NCBI GenBank assembly: GCA_937905825.1
Contig: CALCXM010000025.1
Coordinates: 29,024 to 93,023, forward strand
DNA from: an uncultured bacterium
GTDB taxonomy: Bacteria > Planctomycetota > UBA1135 > GCA-002686595
Direction of reading: 5' to 3'
Length of the DNA: 64,000 nt
Shown here: positions 54,105 to 63,983 of the stretch, piece by piece
Numbering within the stretch: position 1 is the first letter of the stretch
Layout: each line of letters begins with the position of its first letter
The notes under the pieces: model-generated
Seen by the model: the letters and a program-made list of their open reading frames with translations, nothing else
What the model was told of the DNA's origin: nothing
The model's database searches: none
Translations under genes and position numbers: made by a program

Positions 54105-54374
54105 TCGGACGATCCAGCAGTCAATGTCCCAGGCTGCCGCGGCCCCTGATCCTATTGCCGATGGCCCCATGGCCAAGGAATGAATGGCTTGCAATCGGGG
54201 GCCAGGAGCGTCCCAAGAAGCGCCCTGCCGCGCAAGCCTCCAAGCGCGTCACACTTCTGCACGTCTTTGGCGTGGGCCCGGGGTTGATCCTGGTCCGCCC
54301 AGGGCCCCGATGATACAAGTTCACCGACGGGCAAAATGCCCTGCAATCGCCCCCAGCCTGCCCCAGTGCTTTCC

Positions 54375-55907
54375 ATGAAATCTCCCCTGACACTACTGCC
54401 CCTCGCCCTTCTTTGCGCCCCAACGCCGAGCTTCGCTACTCAGCAGGACTGGCCTATGTGGGGACGGGATGAAACCCGCAACATGGTGAGCAACGAGAAA
54501 AACCTGCCCGCCACTTTTGCACCGGGCGACTTCGTCGGCAACACCGATGAGATCGATTTGGAATCCGCAGAAAACGTCAAGTGGGTCGCCAAGCTCGGAT
54601 CACAAACCTATGGCAACCCGACCGTTGCCGGCGGCAAGGTCTTCGTCGGCAGCAACAACGACTTCCCGCGCAGCCCGCGCTTCGAAGGGGACCGCTGCGT
54701 GGTGTATTGCTTCGACGAAGCGGACGGCAAGTTCAACTGGCAACTCAACATCCCGAAACTCGGCACGGGACAAGTCAGCGATTGGGACTACGTGGGCCTG
54801 TGCTGTTCGCCCTCGGTGGAAGGCGACCGCGTCTACATCGTGACGAACCGTTGCGAAGTCATGTGCTTGGACTTGAACGGCTTGGCCAACGGCAACGATG
54901 GACCCTTTCAAGACGAAGCTCAGTACATGGCAGGCCCGGGCGCGGAGCCGATTCCCCTGGAAGCCCAAGACGCGGACATCATCTGGGTGCTCGACATGAT
55001 CGACGCCTGTGGTGTCGCCCCCCACAACGTCACCACCAGCTCGGTCTTGATCGCCGGGGACCAGCTGTGGGTCACCTCCGCCAACGGACAGGACGTGGAC
55101 CACAAGGAAATCCCCAAGCCCGACGCCCCCAGCTTGATTTTGGTGGACAAGAAAACTGGCGCCTTGCTCGGGGAAGAGGCCTCGGGACTCTCCTCGCGCA
55201 TGCTGCACTCGAACTGGTCCTCGCCTGCCTTCTTGCGCACGAAAGACACGGCCCTCGGCATCTTCGGCGGCCCGGACGGATTCTGCTACGCCTTCAACAC
55301 CACGCCCAAAGCGGACGACTCCGGCCGCAAGATCTTGCAGGAAGCCTGGCGCTTCGACTGCAACCCGGCGGAGTACCGCATGCAAGATGGCAAGGCGGTG
55401 CCCTACTCGAATCGCAAGGGCCCCAGCGAAGTCATCGCCACCCCGATCACTTACGACGGCAAGGTCTACGCGGTGATCGGCCAAGACCCGGAGAACGGCG
55501 AGGGCGCGGGGCACATGACCTGCTTGAGCGCGGAAGGCAAAGAGCTGTGGTCCTTCGGAAAAATCAACCGTTCCATGTCCACCTGCGCTGCGGGCGACGG
55601 CCTGATCTACGCGGCGGACCTTTCGGGCTTCGTCTATTGCCTCGACGCCAACACCGGCGAGCAGTACTGGGTGCACGACACCATGGGCCACATTTGGAGT
55701 TCGCCGCTTTTGGCCGATGGCCGGGTCTACATCGGCAACGAAGATGGTTTCATGAGCGTCATCCCCGCGGGCAAGAAGTACGAGAAGAACAAGGTGCTCG
55801 AGATCGACATGCTCTCCCCCATCTTCTCCTCGGTGGTCGCAGCCAACGGGGCTCTCTTCGTCTCCACCCACACGCATCTCTTCGCCATTGCGAAGAGTGG
55901 AGAGTAA
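54375..55907 (+). CDS. Exported PQQ-like beta-propeller
   Basis: 510 residues from the ATG at 54375, which starts a signal peptide (KSPLTLLPLALLCAPTPSFA). Opening QQDWPMWGRDETRNM is like the other propellers in the window. Two Cys-containing segments are notable: DRCVVYCFDEADGKFNWQL and VGLCCSPSVEGDRVYIVTNR, where CC sits in a blade as in some quinoproteins, although not in the dehydrogenase context. Later blades: YCLDANTGEQYWVHD and SPLLADGRVYIGNEDGF. It overlaps the next lipoprotein gene. Confidence 0.87.
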   Translation: MKSPLTLLPLALLCAPTPSFATQQDWPMWGRDETRNMVSNEKNLPATFAPGDFVGNTDEIDLESAENVKWVAKLGSQTYGNPTVAGGKVFVGSNNDFPRSPRFEGDRCVVYCFDEADGKFNWQLNIPKLGTGQVSDWDYVGLCCSPSVEGDRVYIVTNRCEVMCLDLNGLANGNDGPFQDEAQYMAGPGAEPIPLEAQDADIIWVLDMIDACGVAPHNVTTSSVLIAGDQLWVTSANGQDVDHKEIPKPDAPSLILVDKKTGALLGEEASGLSSRMLHSNWSSPAFLRTKDTALGIFGGPDGFCYAFNTTPKADDSGRKILQEAWRFDCNPAEYRMQDGKAVPYSNRKGPSEVIATPITYDGKVYAVIGQDPENGEGAGHMTCLSAEGKELWSFGKINRSMSTCAAGDGLIYAADLSGFVYCLDANTGEQYWVHDTMGHIWSSPLLADGRVYIGNEDGFMSVIPAGKKYEKNKVLEIDMLSPIFSSVVAANGALFVSTHTHLFAIAKSGE

Positions 55908-57126
55908 GGCCATCGCACGGCTGCGCGATCGTCGGTTCGGGGTCCCCGTGGCCCTCTTGGCCGGCCTCCTGCTGGGGGCCTGTGGGGACTCCAGTTCAGC
56001 GCAAGCGGACGGGCCGCCTGAGGACTCGGCAACGGGGACTGCCAGCGCTGAGTCCCAGCGAGCTTCCGAAGACTGGGCCCTCTTCCGCGGCACCCAGGGC
56101 CTGGGCGGTGTGGCAGCCGGCCGCCTACCCGACAATCCGGAATTGCTCTGGTCCTTTGAAGTGGCGGGGGCGATCACCTCCTCGCCCGTCGTCAAAGACG
56201 GCCGGGTCTACTTCGGAGCGGACGACAACAACCTGCATTGCGTAGACGTGGCTTCCGGCGAAGAGCTCTGGAGCTTTGCCACCGAGGACATGATCGAGGC
56301 GCCCCCCAGCTGGATCGACGGCACGGTCTACATCGGCTCCAACGACTTCTTCTTCTACGCCATCGACGCCATCAGTGGCGAGTTGCGTTGGAAGTATGAG
56401 ACCGGTGACAAGATCATGGGAGCCGCCAACTACATCGAGACCGAAGCTGGCCTCTGCATCGTGGTAGGCAGCTACGACAACAACCTCTACGGACTGCGCG
56501 CGGACAACGGCGAGAAGCTCTGGCACTACGCCACGGACAACTTTCTGAATGGCACCCCCGCGGTCGATGGGGACATCACCTGCTTCGGAGGCTGCGACGC
56601 CATCCTGCACGTGGTGTCGGTCATGGACGGCAGCGCAGTCACCTCCGTGCCCCTCGGTTCCGATTCGCAAATCGCGGGTTCCGTGGCCATCGAGGACGGC
56701 AAGGCCTACTTCGGACACTACGGCAATCAGTTCGTGTGCATCGACCTCGCCACCCAAGAGACCCTCTGGCACTACGACAGCGACCGCTATCCGTTTTTCT
56801 CCTCTCCTTCCCTGACCGCTGATCGAGTGCTGTTTGGCGGGCGAGACAAGCACATGCACTGCGTGAAGAAGAGCGACGGCACTCCCATTTGGAAGTTCCG
56901 CACCGGTCGCAAGATCGACAGTTCCCCGGTGGTCTGCGGGGACAAGGTGGTCTTTGGCTCGGGGGATGGCCGGCTCTACATGCTCGACCTCAAGAGCGGG
57001 ACCGAAACCTGGAGCTACGACATCGGCAAACCCCTGGTGGCCTCCCCCGCTGTACAAGGGGGCAAGATATTTGTCGGTTGCAACGACGGCAAGCTCTACG
57101 TCTTCGGGGAGAGCAAGGCTCCCTGA
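55897..57126 (+). CDS. PQQ-like beta-propeller lipoprotein
   Basis: 409 residues from GTG at 55897; TTG at 55888 is an alternative. Both overlap the previous gene by 11-20 nt. The lipobox LLAGLLLGAC, then GDSSS, puts the mature protein on a membrane by its lipid anchor. Propeller repeats: FFYAIDAISGELRWKYETGD, HCVKKSDGTPIWKFRTGR and LYMLDLKSGTETWSYDIG. Compared with its neighbours it has shorter blades and many VYFG strands, similar to BamB-type propellers. A role in outer-membrane assembly is possible but not shown. Confidence 0.85.
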   Translation: MESKAIARLRDRRFGVPVALLAGLLLGACGDSSSAQADGPPEDSATGTASAESQRASEDWALFRGTQGLGGVAAGRLPDNPELLWSFEVAGAITSSPVVKDGRVYFGADDNNLHCVDVASGEELWSFATEDMIEAPPSWIDGTVYIGSNDFFFYAIDAISGELRWKYETGDKIMGAANYIETEAGLCIVVGSYDNNLYGLRADNGEKLWHYATDNFLNGTPAVDGDITCFGGCDAILHVVSVMDGSAVTSVPLGSDSQIAGSVAIEDGKAYFGHYGNQFVCIDLATQETLWHYDSDRYPFFSSPSLTADRVLFGGRDKHMHCVKKSDGTPIWKFRTGRKIDSSPVVCGDKVVFGSGDGRLYMLDLKSGTETWSYDIGKPLVASPAVQGGKIFVGCNDGKLYVFGESKAP

Positions 57127-57155
57127 GCTGCGGCTCAAGCAAGCACGTCGAGCCC

Positions 57156-58481
57156 ATGCGCATTCTGCTCCTGACTCCCGGCACCGGCAGCTTTCTGTGC
57201 GGTAGTTGTACCCGAGACAACATGTTGACCGCGGCCCTGCGCCGGCTCGGTCACGATGCGCAGATCGTGCCCTTGTACTTGCCTTTTCAATTGGAGAGCG
57301 CTTACGAGGCGAGCTCCGCCACAGGCACCAGCACCAGCGAGCCCGTGCACATGGGCGGCATCAACGTCTACCTGCAACAGCTCTTGCCCTTGCTGGCCCG
57401 CCTGCCCAAGTTTCTGCGCAACTGGTTGGACCGCGAAGCGCTTTTGCGCTGGGCCTCCACCAAGGGAGACATGACCAATCCCGCTGCCCTGGGCGGCATG
57501 ACGATCTCCATGTTGCAGGGCGAAGAGGGACGTCAGAGCGCGGAGATCGAACGCCTGCTCGTTTGGCTCGCTGACCAACCGGTACCGGATCTCGTTTTGC
57601 TTTCCAACGCCATGCTCAGCGGTCTCGCGCGACGCCTGCAAGAAGAGCTGCACGTGCCGGTGCTCTGCACCTTGCAAGGAGAACAACCTTTCTTGGATGC
57701 CTTGCACTTGGCGGACAGCCAACGCTGCTGGCAGATCCTCAGTGAACGGGCCCGCAGCATCGAAGGCTTTGTGGCCGTCAGCCAGTACACGGCACAGCTG
57801 ATGACGGAACGCATGAACCTCGATCCGGCCAAGGTTCACGTGGTTCGCAATGGCATAGAACTCGATGGATACGAAAGCGCGGCCAATGCGCCCAAGGCAC
57901 CGACCATTGGATTCCTAGCGCGCATGTGTCCGGAGAAGGGTTTGGACACGTTGGTGGACGCCTTCCTCTCCCTGCGCAATGGTGGCCGGGTGCCCGGGGT
58001 GCAACTCGTTGTGGTCGGGGTGCAACTGCCCGAGGACCGCAAATTCGTGGGCAAGTTGGAACGCCGCATTCAGAAGGCCGGTGCCCAAGCGGACGTGCAC
58101 TTTCACGCCAACGTGTCGCGCGCCCACAAAATTGCGCTTCTGCAAAGCATGAGCCTGCTCTCTGTGCCCGCCGCTTATGGGGAGTCCTTTGGCCTCTACC
58201 TTTTGGAGGCCATGGCCTGCGCAGTTCCCGTGGTGCAACCGCGCCAATCGGGCTTCATCGAGGTTGTACAGGGCACCGGCGGCGGGCTGCTCTATGACCC
58301 AGAGCCATCCGAGGGCCTGGTTCGTGCCCTAGAGGAATTGCTGCTCGATCCCGAGCGAGCGCGGCGCTTGGGCGTCACCGGACAGCAGGCTGTGCAATCC
58401 GACTACAGCGCCGATCGCATGGCCAGGGACGTGGCGCAAGTCTGCGCAAAGCTCTGCGCCGACTCGTCCCCCGCGACCTGA
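57156..58481 (+). CDS. Glycosyltransferase family 4
   Basis: 441 residues from the ATG at 57156; the frame upstream belongs to the propeller gene. The N-terminus MRILLLTPGTGSFLCGSCTR is distinctive, with two Cys. VHVVRNGIELDGYE, TIGFLARMCPEKGLDTLVDA and E-x7-E in GESFGLYLLEAMACAVPVV define the GT4 donor domain. A GT4 next to a LolD-like transporter, as here, suggests glycolipid or lipoprotein modification in the envelope (inference). Confidence 0.9.
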   Translation: MRILLLTPGTGSFLCGSCTRDNMLTAALRRLGHDAQIVPLYLPFQLESAYEASSATGTSTSEPVHMGGINVYLQQLLPLLARLPKFLRNWLDREALLRWASTKGDMTNPAALGGMTISMLQGEEGRQSAEIERLLVWLADQPVPDLVLLSNAMLSGLARRLQEELHVPVLCTLQGEQPFLDALHLADSQRCWQILSERARSIEGFVAVSQYTAQLMTERMNLDPAKVHVVRNGIELDGYESAANAPKAPTIGFLARMCPEKGLDTLVDAFLSLRNGGRVPGVQLVVVGVQLPEDRKFVGKLERRIQKAGAQADVHFHANVSRAHKIALLQSMSLLSVPAAYGESFGLYLLEAMACAVPVVQPRQSGFIEVVQGTGGGLLYDPEPSEGLVRALEELLLDPERARRLGVTGQQAVQSDYSADRMARDVAQVCAKLCADSSPAT

Positions 58482-58559
58482 TACCCTATTCCGCAGCAGC
58501 GCCCGCGCCGCGCAGACTCGCCGATCGCATCGCATCCCCTCTCACAGCACCGCAACACC

Positions 58560-59273
58560 ATGAGTGACGAACCCACCCTGCTGAAACTCGAGCACGTCGC
58601 CAAGAGCTTTCGCTCCCCCGGCGCGGAGCAGCACAGCGTTCCCGTGCTACGCGAAGTGGACCTCGTTCTGCAACGCGGCGATTCCTTGGCCATCGTGGGA
58701 CCTTCCGGTTCCGGCAAGAGCACCTTGCTGAACTTGATCGGCACCCTCGAGTCCCCTGACTCCGGCCGGCTGCTGTGGCTCGGCGAAGACCTGGCCGTAC
58801 GCAACGAGTCCGCTCTTGCGCAATTTCGCAACCGCGAGATCGGCTTCGTCTTTCAGCATCACCATCTCTTGCCCCAATGCAGCGCCCTGGAAAACGTGCT
58901 GCTGCCCACCTTGGCCATGAAGGGCAGCCAAGTGCAGGGGGACGTCCGCGCCCGCGCCCAGCAGCTCTTGCAACGGGTCGGATTGCAGGAACGCATGGAT
59001 CACCTGCCCGCGCAACTCTCCGGCGGCGAACGCCAGCGGGTCGCCGTGGTGCGCGCGCTCATCAATCAGCCAGCCATGCTGCTCGCGGATGAACCCACCG
59101 GTTCCTTGGACGCTGCATCCGCCGCCGCTTTGGGAGAGTTACTCCTGGAGTTGAACAGCGAAGAGAACCTGGCCCTGGTGGTCGTCACGCACTCCACGGA
59201 ACTCGCCGGGCGCATGCGGCGTCAGGTGGAATTGCAAGCGGGCCGCCTGGCCGAATTGAGTCCCCAAGGATGA
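58560..59273 (+). CDS. ABC transporter ATP-binding protein (LolD/MacB type)
   Basis: 237 residues. Walker A GPSGSGKSTLLNL, Q-loop FVFQHHHLLPQ, signature LSGGERQRVAVVRALINQ, Walker B MLLADEPTGSLD and H-loop VVVTHS are all intact. The family exports lipoproteins or other envelope molecules together with an FtsX-type permease, which follows with a 4-nt overlap. Confidence 0.95.
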   Translation: MSDEPTLLKLEHVAKSFRSPGAEQHSVPVLREVDLVLQRGDSLAIVGPSGSGKSTLLNLIGTLESPDSGRLLWLGEDLAVRNESALAQFRNREIGFVFQHHHLLPQCSALENVLLPTLAMKGSQVQGDVRARAQQLLQRVGLQERMDHLPAQLSGGERQRVAVVRALINQPAMLLADEPTGSLDAASAAALGELLLELNSEENLALVVVTHSTELAGRMRRQVELQAGRLAELSPQG

Positions 59274-62200
59274 GTTTGCTGGGCCTCGTTTTGCGCGGCT
59301 TGCGTCACTACCGGCGCACGCACCTCGGTGTGTTGGCGGGCATGATCATCGCCAGCGCGACCCTGCTCGGCGCCTTGCTCGTAGGCGATTCCGTGCGCCA
59401 CAGTTTGATGCGCGGTTCGCTCGCGCGCATCGGCGCCGTGCACAACGCCATGAGCAGCGGCGACCGCTTCTTCCAGGCCAGCTTGGCGGAGCGCATGCAA
59501 GTGCCCTGCGCTCCCGTCATCAGCATGCAAGCGGTGGGGTCCAGCAGCACCGGCGACAGGCGCTTGCACGACATTCAAGTTCTGGGAGTCGAGTCGCGCT
59601 TCTTTGAACTCGCACCCGAAACCTCGCAGATCCAATCCATCCTAGCCGGCGAAGCCTGGGTCAACGGCACCCTGGCGGCGCGCTTGCAATTAGTGGCTGG
59701 CGAAGAAGTCGTGCTGCGCGTGGAACTTCCCAGCGCTTTGCCCCGGGACATGGCCCTGGCCCCTGGGGAGGTGGCCGTCGCCTTGCGCTTGCGCGTGGCT
59801 GGGGTGCTCGATCGCGGCTCCTTCGCAGAGTTCGGCCTGTACGGCGGCAGCAGTGAACGGCCCAACGTGCTGGTGAATCTGGTTTGGCTGCAAGAACAAC
59901 TCCAGGTGCCCGGGGCGGCCAATCTAATGCTCAGCCCCGAGGTTGAGACCGAGACCTTGAACCGAGCGCTTGCCCAACACTGGCAACTGGAGGATGCGCA
60001 ACTTGAGGTAAGCTCCCTCGCGGATGGACGGCGAGAACTGCGCACGGACCGCATCTTCTTCGACGCGCCGATCTTGGAGAAGCTGGAAGCGCTCGGCGCT
60101 GCACCGCTCGAGGGAGTCTTCACCTACTTCGTCAACGGCCTGCGCAAGGGAGAGAACTCCATCCCCTACTCGATGGTCAGTGCACTCGGGCCCTTGAACC
60201 CCGTGACGGGTGCGGGCTCCGGAATCGAAAGCGCCTTGGTTCAAGACCTCGAACCCGGGAAGATCCTGCTGGGCGAATGGGCCCGTGAAGATCTCGATGC
60301 GCAGCCCGGGGATCCGATCACCCTCGACTTCTACGTGATCGATGCCTCCCGGCAATTGGTCGAACGCAGCCAGAGCTTCCTCCTCGCCGGTACCATTCCC
60401 ATGCAAGGCCTGGCCGCCGATCGCAGCTTGATGCCGGCCTTCCCTGGTCTCGCGGACGCGGACAACTGCCGGGACTGGGAACCGGGCACGCCGGTGGATT
60501 TGGATCGCATTCGCGACAAGGACGAAGTCTATTGGGACGAGTATGGCGGGGCGCCGAAAGCCTTCCTGCGCTTGGAAGACGGACGCGACCTGTGGACCAG
60601 CCGCTTCGGTGCCTTGACCGCCGTGCGCTTCGACGCGGCTGCGGAGCCCGCCGTGCGCAACACTCTGCTCGGCCAACTCTCCCCCGCCGAGCTTGGCCTG
60701 TTCTTTCAAGACGTGCGCACGTCTGCCTTGGCCGGAGGCGATTCCGCCACGGACTTCGGCGGGCTGTTCATCGGGCTCTCGTTCTTCTTGATCGTCGCCG
60801 CCCTGCTGCTCGCCACACAACTGTTCTTGTTTGGCGTCGAGCAACGGGCCAGTGAAATCGGGTTGTACGCAGCCCTGGGCTTCGAGCGTAGTTTCGTGCG
60901 GAAGCTCTTGCTCCTGGAAGTCGGCCTGCTGGCCTGCGTGGGCGCCGGCTTGGGCGCGCTCTTCGGTTTGGGCTACACCAAGCTCGTGCTGTTTGGCCTC
61001 GCTAGTGTTTGGCAGGGCGCCATCGCCAGCGTGCACTTGGAGTTCCACGCGCAACCATCGACGCTACTGGTGGGCTGGCTGATCTCCGTCTTGGCTAGCC
61101 TCGCCACGGCGCACTTCGCCTTGCGCAAGACCCTGCGCCGCTCGAGCGCTCGCCTCTTGAGCGCGAAGGGCCCCACGGAACTTGATGAAACGCCCCTGCC
61201 AGGAACCAAGCCCGCGGGTCGGCCGTGGTTCGCGATCGGTGGACTCGGCGCCGCGCTGCTCGCGGTGCTGCTAGTCGATCCCGCCGGCGGACCCTCCGCT
61301 GCTGGCGCCTTCTTTGGAGCGGGCGCGTTGACGCTCACTTGCGGTTTGGTTCTGTGCCGCCGCCATTTGCGCAGAAGCGCAGGCCGCGGCTCGCAGGGTT
61401 TGGGCAGCGCCTTGTCGTCGAGCATGGGCCCGGGGGCCACCCTGGCCAGTCTGGGTCGCAGCAACACACGCCGTCGTCCCTCACGCAGTCTGGCAACGAT
61501 CGCGTTGATGGCATCGGGCACCTTCCTCGTGGTGGCCATCGGCGCCAACCGTTTGGGCCCCACCCAGAACACCCTCGAGCGCGCTTCCGGAACCGGCGGC
61601 TTTGCGCTCTTTGGTCAATCGAGCTTGCCCGTGGTTCACGACATGAACTCCAAGCTCGGCCGCGATGCGCTCGGACTCGGTGACGCCGAGATGGATCAAG
61701 TCAGCGTGGTGCCCATGCGCATGCGCCAAGGAGACGACGCCAGTTGCTTGAACCTGGCACGCCCCCAGGCGCCGCCGCTCTTCGGGGTGCAAAGCGCGCA
61801 ACTGTCCGAACGGGGTGCTTTCGAGTTTGCAGCCACGAGCACGGACACGACGAATCCCTGGCTCCTGTTGCAAGCACCCCAAGGGGACGGCGCGATCCCC
61901 GCCATCGGGGACGTCACGAGTCTCACCTGGCAAATGCACAAGGGCGTGGGTGACACCCTGCAGTACGTGAACGAACGGGGCGAGCCCTTTGATGTGCGCA
62001 TTGTCGGCGCCGTGGCGGATTCCATCCTGCAAGGTGCCTTGCTGATCGAAGAGCAACACTTCGAGACTCTCTTCCCAACCCAAGGGGGTCATCGCCGGTT
62101 CTTGATTGACGCGCCTGCGGATCGGGCCGCTGAGGTTTCCGCGACGCTCTCCCGAGCCCTGCGCGACTTGGGCTTTGCGGCGGAACCCAGCGGGCAGCGT

Positions 62201-62608
62201 TTGGATGCCTTTCATGCGGTGCAGAACACCTACTTGACGATCTTCCAGGGCCTCGGCCTGCTGGGCCTCTTGCTCGGCACCGTGGGCCTGGGCATGCTGC
62301 TCTTGCGCAACACCCTGGAACGTCGCGCGGAACTCGCCTTGGCACGGGCCTTGGGCTTCAGCTCCGCGCGCTTGCGTTGGTGGGTGCTCAGCGAATACGG
62401 GTACCTGCTCCTCTTGGGACTCGCGTGCGGTGCCGGCGCTGCCTTGGTGGCCATCCTGCCCGCCATGCGCGCCCCGGGCTCCGAACTCTCTCTGAACAAC
62501 TTTTGGATGCTGTGCTGCGCGGTCGCGGCCAGTGGCTTTTTCTGGCTGTGGTTGGCGACACGCGTCGCCGTCCGCCAAGCCGACTTCAACTCCCTCCGCG
62601 AGGAATAG
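59270..62608 (+). CDS. ABC transporter permease, FtsX-type, two domains
   Basis: 1112 residues. An N-terminal membrane segment (LGVLAGMIIASATLLGALL) is followed by a large external domain; membrane segments group around residues 505-640 (GLFIGLSFFLIVAALLLATQ and two more), a middle pair near 645-690, one near 745, and the C-terminal trio around 985-1100. That is the layout of permeases with two FtsX domains (LolC/E and MacB relatives, ~10 segments), here in one chain. It pairs with the ATPase upstream. Substrate unknown; lipoprotein or glycolipid release from the inner membrane is the family expectation. Confidence 0.9.
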   Translation: MSLLGLVLRGLRHYRRTHLGVLAGMIIASATLLGALLVGDSVRHSLMRGSLARIGAVHNAMSSGDRFFQASLAERMQVPCAPVISMQAVGSSSTGDRRLHDIQVLGVESRFFELAPETSQIQSILAGEAWVNGTLAARLQLVAGEEVVLRVELPSALPRDMALAPGEVAVALRLRVAGVLDRGSFAEFGLYGGSSERPNVLVNLVWLQEQLQVPGAANLMLSPEVETETLNRALAQHWQLEDAQLEVSSLADGRRELRTDRIFFDAPILEKLEALGAAPLEGVFTYFVNGLRKGENSIPYSMVSALGPLNPVTGAGSGIESALVQDLEPGKILLGEWAREDLDAQPGDPITLDFYVIDASRQLVERSQSFLLAGTIPMQGLAADRSLMPAFPGLADADNCRDWEPGTPVDLDRIRDKDEVYWDEYGGAPKAFLRLEDGRDLWTSRFGALTAVRFDAAAEPAVRNTLLGQLSPAELGLFFQDVRTSALAGGDSATDFGGLFIGLSFFLIVAALLLATQLFLFGVEQRASEIGLYAALGFERSFVRKLLLLEVGLLACVGAGLGALFGLGYTKLVLFGLASVWQGAIASVHLEFHAQPSTLLVGWLISVLASLATAHFALRKTLRRSSARLLSAKGPTELDETPLPGTKPAGRPWFAIGGLGAALLAVLLVDPAGGPSAAGAFFGAGALTLTCGLVLCRRHLRRSAGRGSQGLGSALSSSMGPGATLASLGRSNTRRRPSRSLATIALMASGTFLVVAIGANRLGPTQNTLERASGTGGFALFGQSSLPVVHDMNSKLGRDALGLGDAEMDQVSVVPMRMRQGDDASCLNLARPQAPPLFGVQSAQLSERGAFEFAATSTDTTNPWLLLQAPQGDGAIPAIGDVTSLTWQMHKGVGDTLQYVNERGEPFDVRIVGAVADSILQGALLIEEQHFETLFPTQGGHRRFLIDAPADRAAEVSATLSRALRDLGFAAEPSGQRLDAFHAVQNTYLTIFQGLGLLGLLLGTVGLGMLLLRNTLERRAELALARALGFSSARLRWWVLSEYGYLLLLGLACGAGAALVAILPAMRAPGSELSLNNFWMLCCAVAASGFFWLWLATRVAVRQADFNSLREE

Positions 62609-62631
62609 TTCGAAACAACTGATTGCTAGCC

Positions 62632-63942
62632 ATGATTCGACTCAACGCACTCTTGCTCTTGCCGCTGCTCGCCGTTCCTAGCTTTGCCCAGGTGGGTCCC
62701 TGGCCTTCCTGGCGTGGACCGCAACACTCAGGCCTGGCCCCTGGCGCCACCCCGCCAACCACCTGGAGCGAAACGGAGAACGTCGCTTGGAAGGCGGCGC
62801 TTCCCGGCACGGGCAAGTCCACTCCGATCATTCAGGGCGAACACATCTACCTGGTGAACGCTGTGCCCACCCGCCCAGCGACGGCAGAAGAACTCGCCAA
62901 GCGCAAGCCAATGGACGGAAGGGGCAGCGCTCCCACGGACGACATCTTGGCATTTCTGGTCATCGCCATCGACGCCAAGAACGGTGAGGTGGTTTGGGAG
63001 AGCAGCGTGACCGAGCGCTTGCAGCTCGGTGGCATCCATTCCACCAACGGCTACTCTTCCTTCTCACCGGTCACCGATGGAGAGAAGCTCTTCGTGTCCC
63101 TGGGCAGCAATGGAATCTACTGCCTCGACCTCAAGACCGGTGACGTGCTCTGGGAGTACGAAATCGGCCCCCAGACCATGCGACGGGAATTCGGTGAAGC
63201 GGGCTCCCCGGCCCTCGCCGGGGACCTCCTGATCGTGGTCGCTGACCAAGAAGAAGACTCGTATATCTACGCCCTCGACAAGAACACGGGCAAGCTGCGT
63301 TGGAAGCAAGCGCGTGATGAGAACAGTACGTGGACAGCGCCCTTTGTGATCGAGCAGGCAGGCAATCTTCAGATTGTCGTGAACGGCAAGACGGCCGTGC
63401 GCTCGTACCAAGCGCAGGATGGCGCCCTGCTTTGGCACTGTTCCGGTCAGACCACCAACCCGATACCCACTCCGGTTTCCGACGGCAAGACCGTGGTCGT
63501 CACCAGCGGCTACCGCGGTGCGGCCATGATGCAGTTCCCCCTCGACAAGCGCAGCGATCTGCGCGACGTGGAGAATGGCGTGCTTTGGGAACACAGCACG
63601 GGAACCCCCTATGTCCCCTCTCCGGTCCTGGTCGACGGCAAGGTCTACGTGCTGAGTGGAAACACAGGCCGCATTTCTTGCGTCGACTACGCCACGGGCA
63701 AGGTCCTGGTGGATCGCCAACGACTCGACCTCGGCAACGTCTACGCATCGATCCTGGCAGCGGGTGGCCACCTCTACGTCACCGACCGCGACGGCCTCAC
63801 GGCGGTCTTGAAGCACGGAGAAGAGTTGGAAGTCGTGTCCATGAATCAGCTCGCTGAGCCAGTGGACGCATCCCCCGTCGCCGTGGGCAACGTGCTCTAC
63901 TTGCGCTCGGACACGAGCCTGTACGCGATCAAGAACAAGTAG
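62632..63942 (+). CDS. Exported PQQ-like beta-propeller
   Basis: 436 residues from the ATG at 62632 (signal peptide MIRLNALLLLPLLAVPSFAQ). It opens GPWPSWRGPQHSGLAPGATP, has blades IYCLDLKTGDVLWEYEIG, IYALDKNTGKLRWKQARDEN and VRSYQAQDGALLWHCSGQ, and a VTSGYRGAAMMQFPLD segment also seen in the 39194 and 42566 proteins in related form. Separated from the permease by 23 nt. Function unknown. Confidence 0.87.
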   Translation: MIRLNALLLLPLLAVPSFAQVGPWPSWRGPQHSGLAPGATPPTTWSETENVAWKAALPGTGKSTPIIQGEHIYLVNAVPTRPATAEELAKRKPMDGRGSAPTDDILAFLVIAIDAKNGEVVWESSVTERLQLGGIHSTNGYSSFSPVTDGEKLFVSLGSNGIYCLDLKTGDVLWEYEIGPQTMRREFGEAGSPALAGDLLIVVADQEEDSYIYALDKNTGKLRWKQARDENSTWTAPFVIEQAGNLQIVVNGKTAVRSYQAQDGALLWHCSGQTTNPIPTPVSDGKTVVVTSGYRGAAMMQFPLDKRSDLRDVENGVLWEHSTGTPYVPSPVLVDGKVYVLSGNTGRISCVDYATGKVLVDRQRLDLGNVYASILAAGGHLYVTDRDGLTAVLKHGEELEVVSMNQLAEPVDASPVAVGNVLYLRSDTSLYAIKNK

Positions 63943-63955
63943 CGAGCGGTTAGGC

Positions 63956-63983
63956 GTGATACGGAACCGGTGATACGGAACCA
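63956..63983 (+). repeat. Tandem 14-bp repeat
   Basis: GTGATACGGAACC occurs at about 63956 and again 14 bp later, followed by AGGTTCAC, which is partly complementary to the second copy. It lies in the gap beyond the last gene, at the window edge; significance unknown. Confidence 0.5.

Noticed and set aside
54105..54374. Possible small gene between the cysteine desulfurase and the propeller gene
   Set aside because: The only short frames lack ribosome sites and recognisable sequence; the stretch looks like spacer with GC-rich hairpins.
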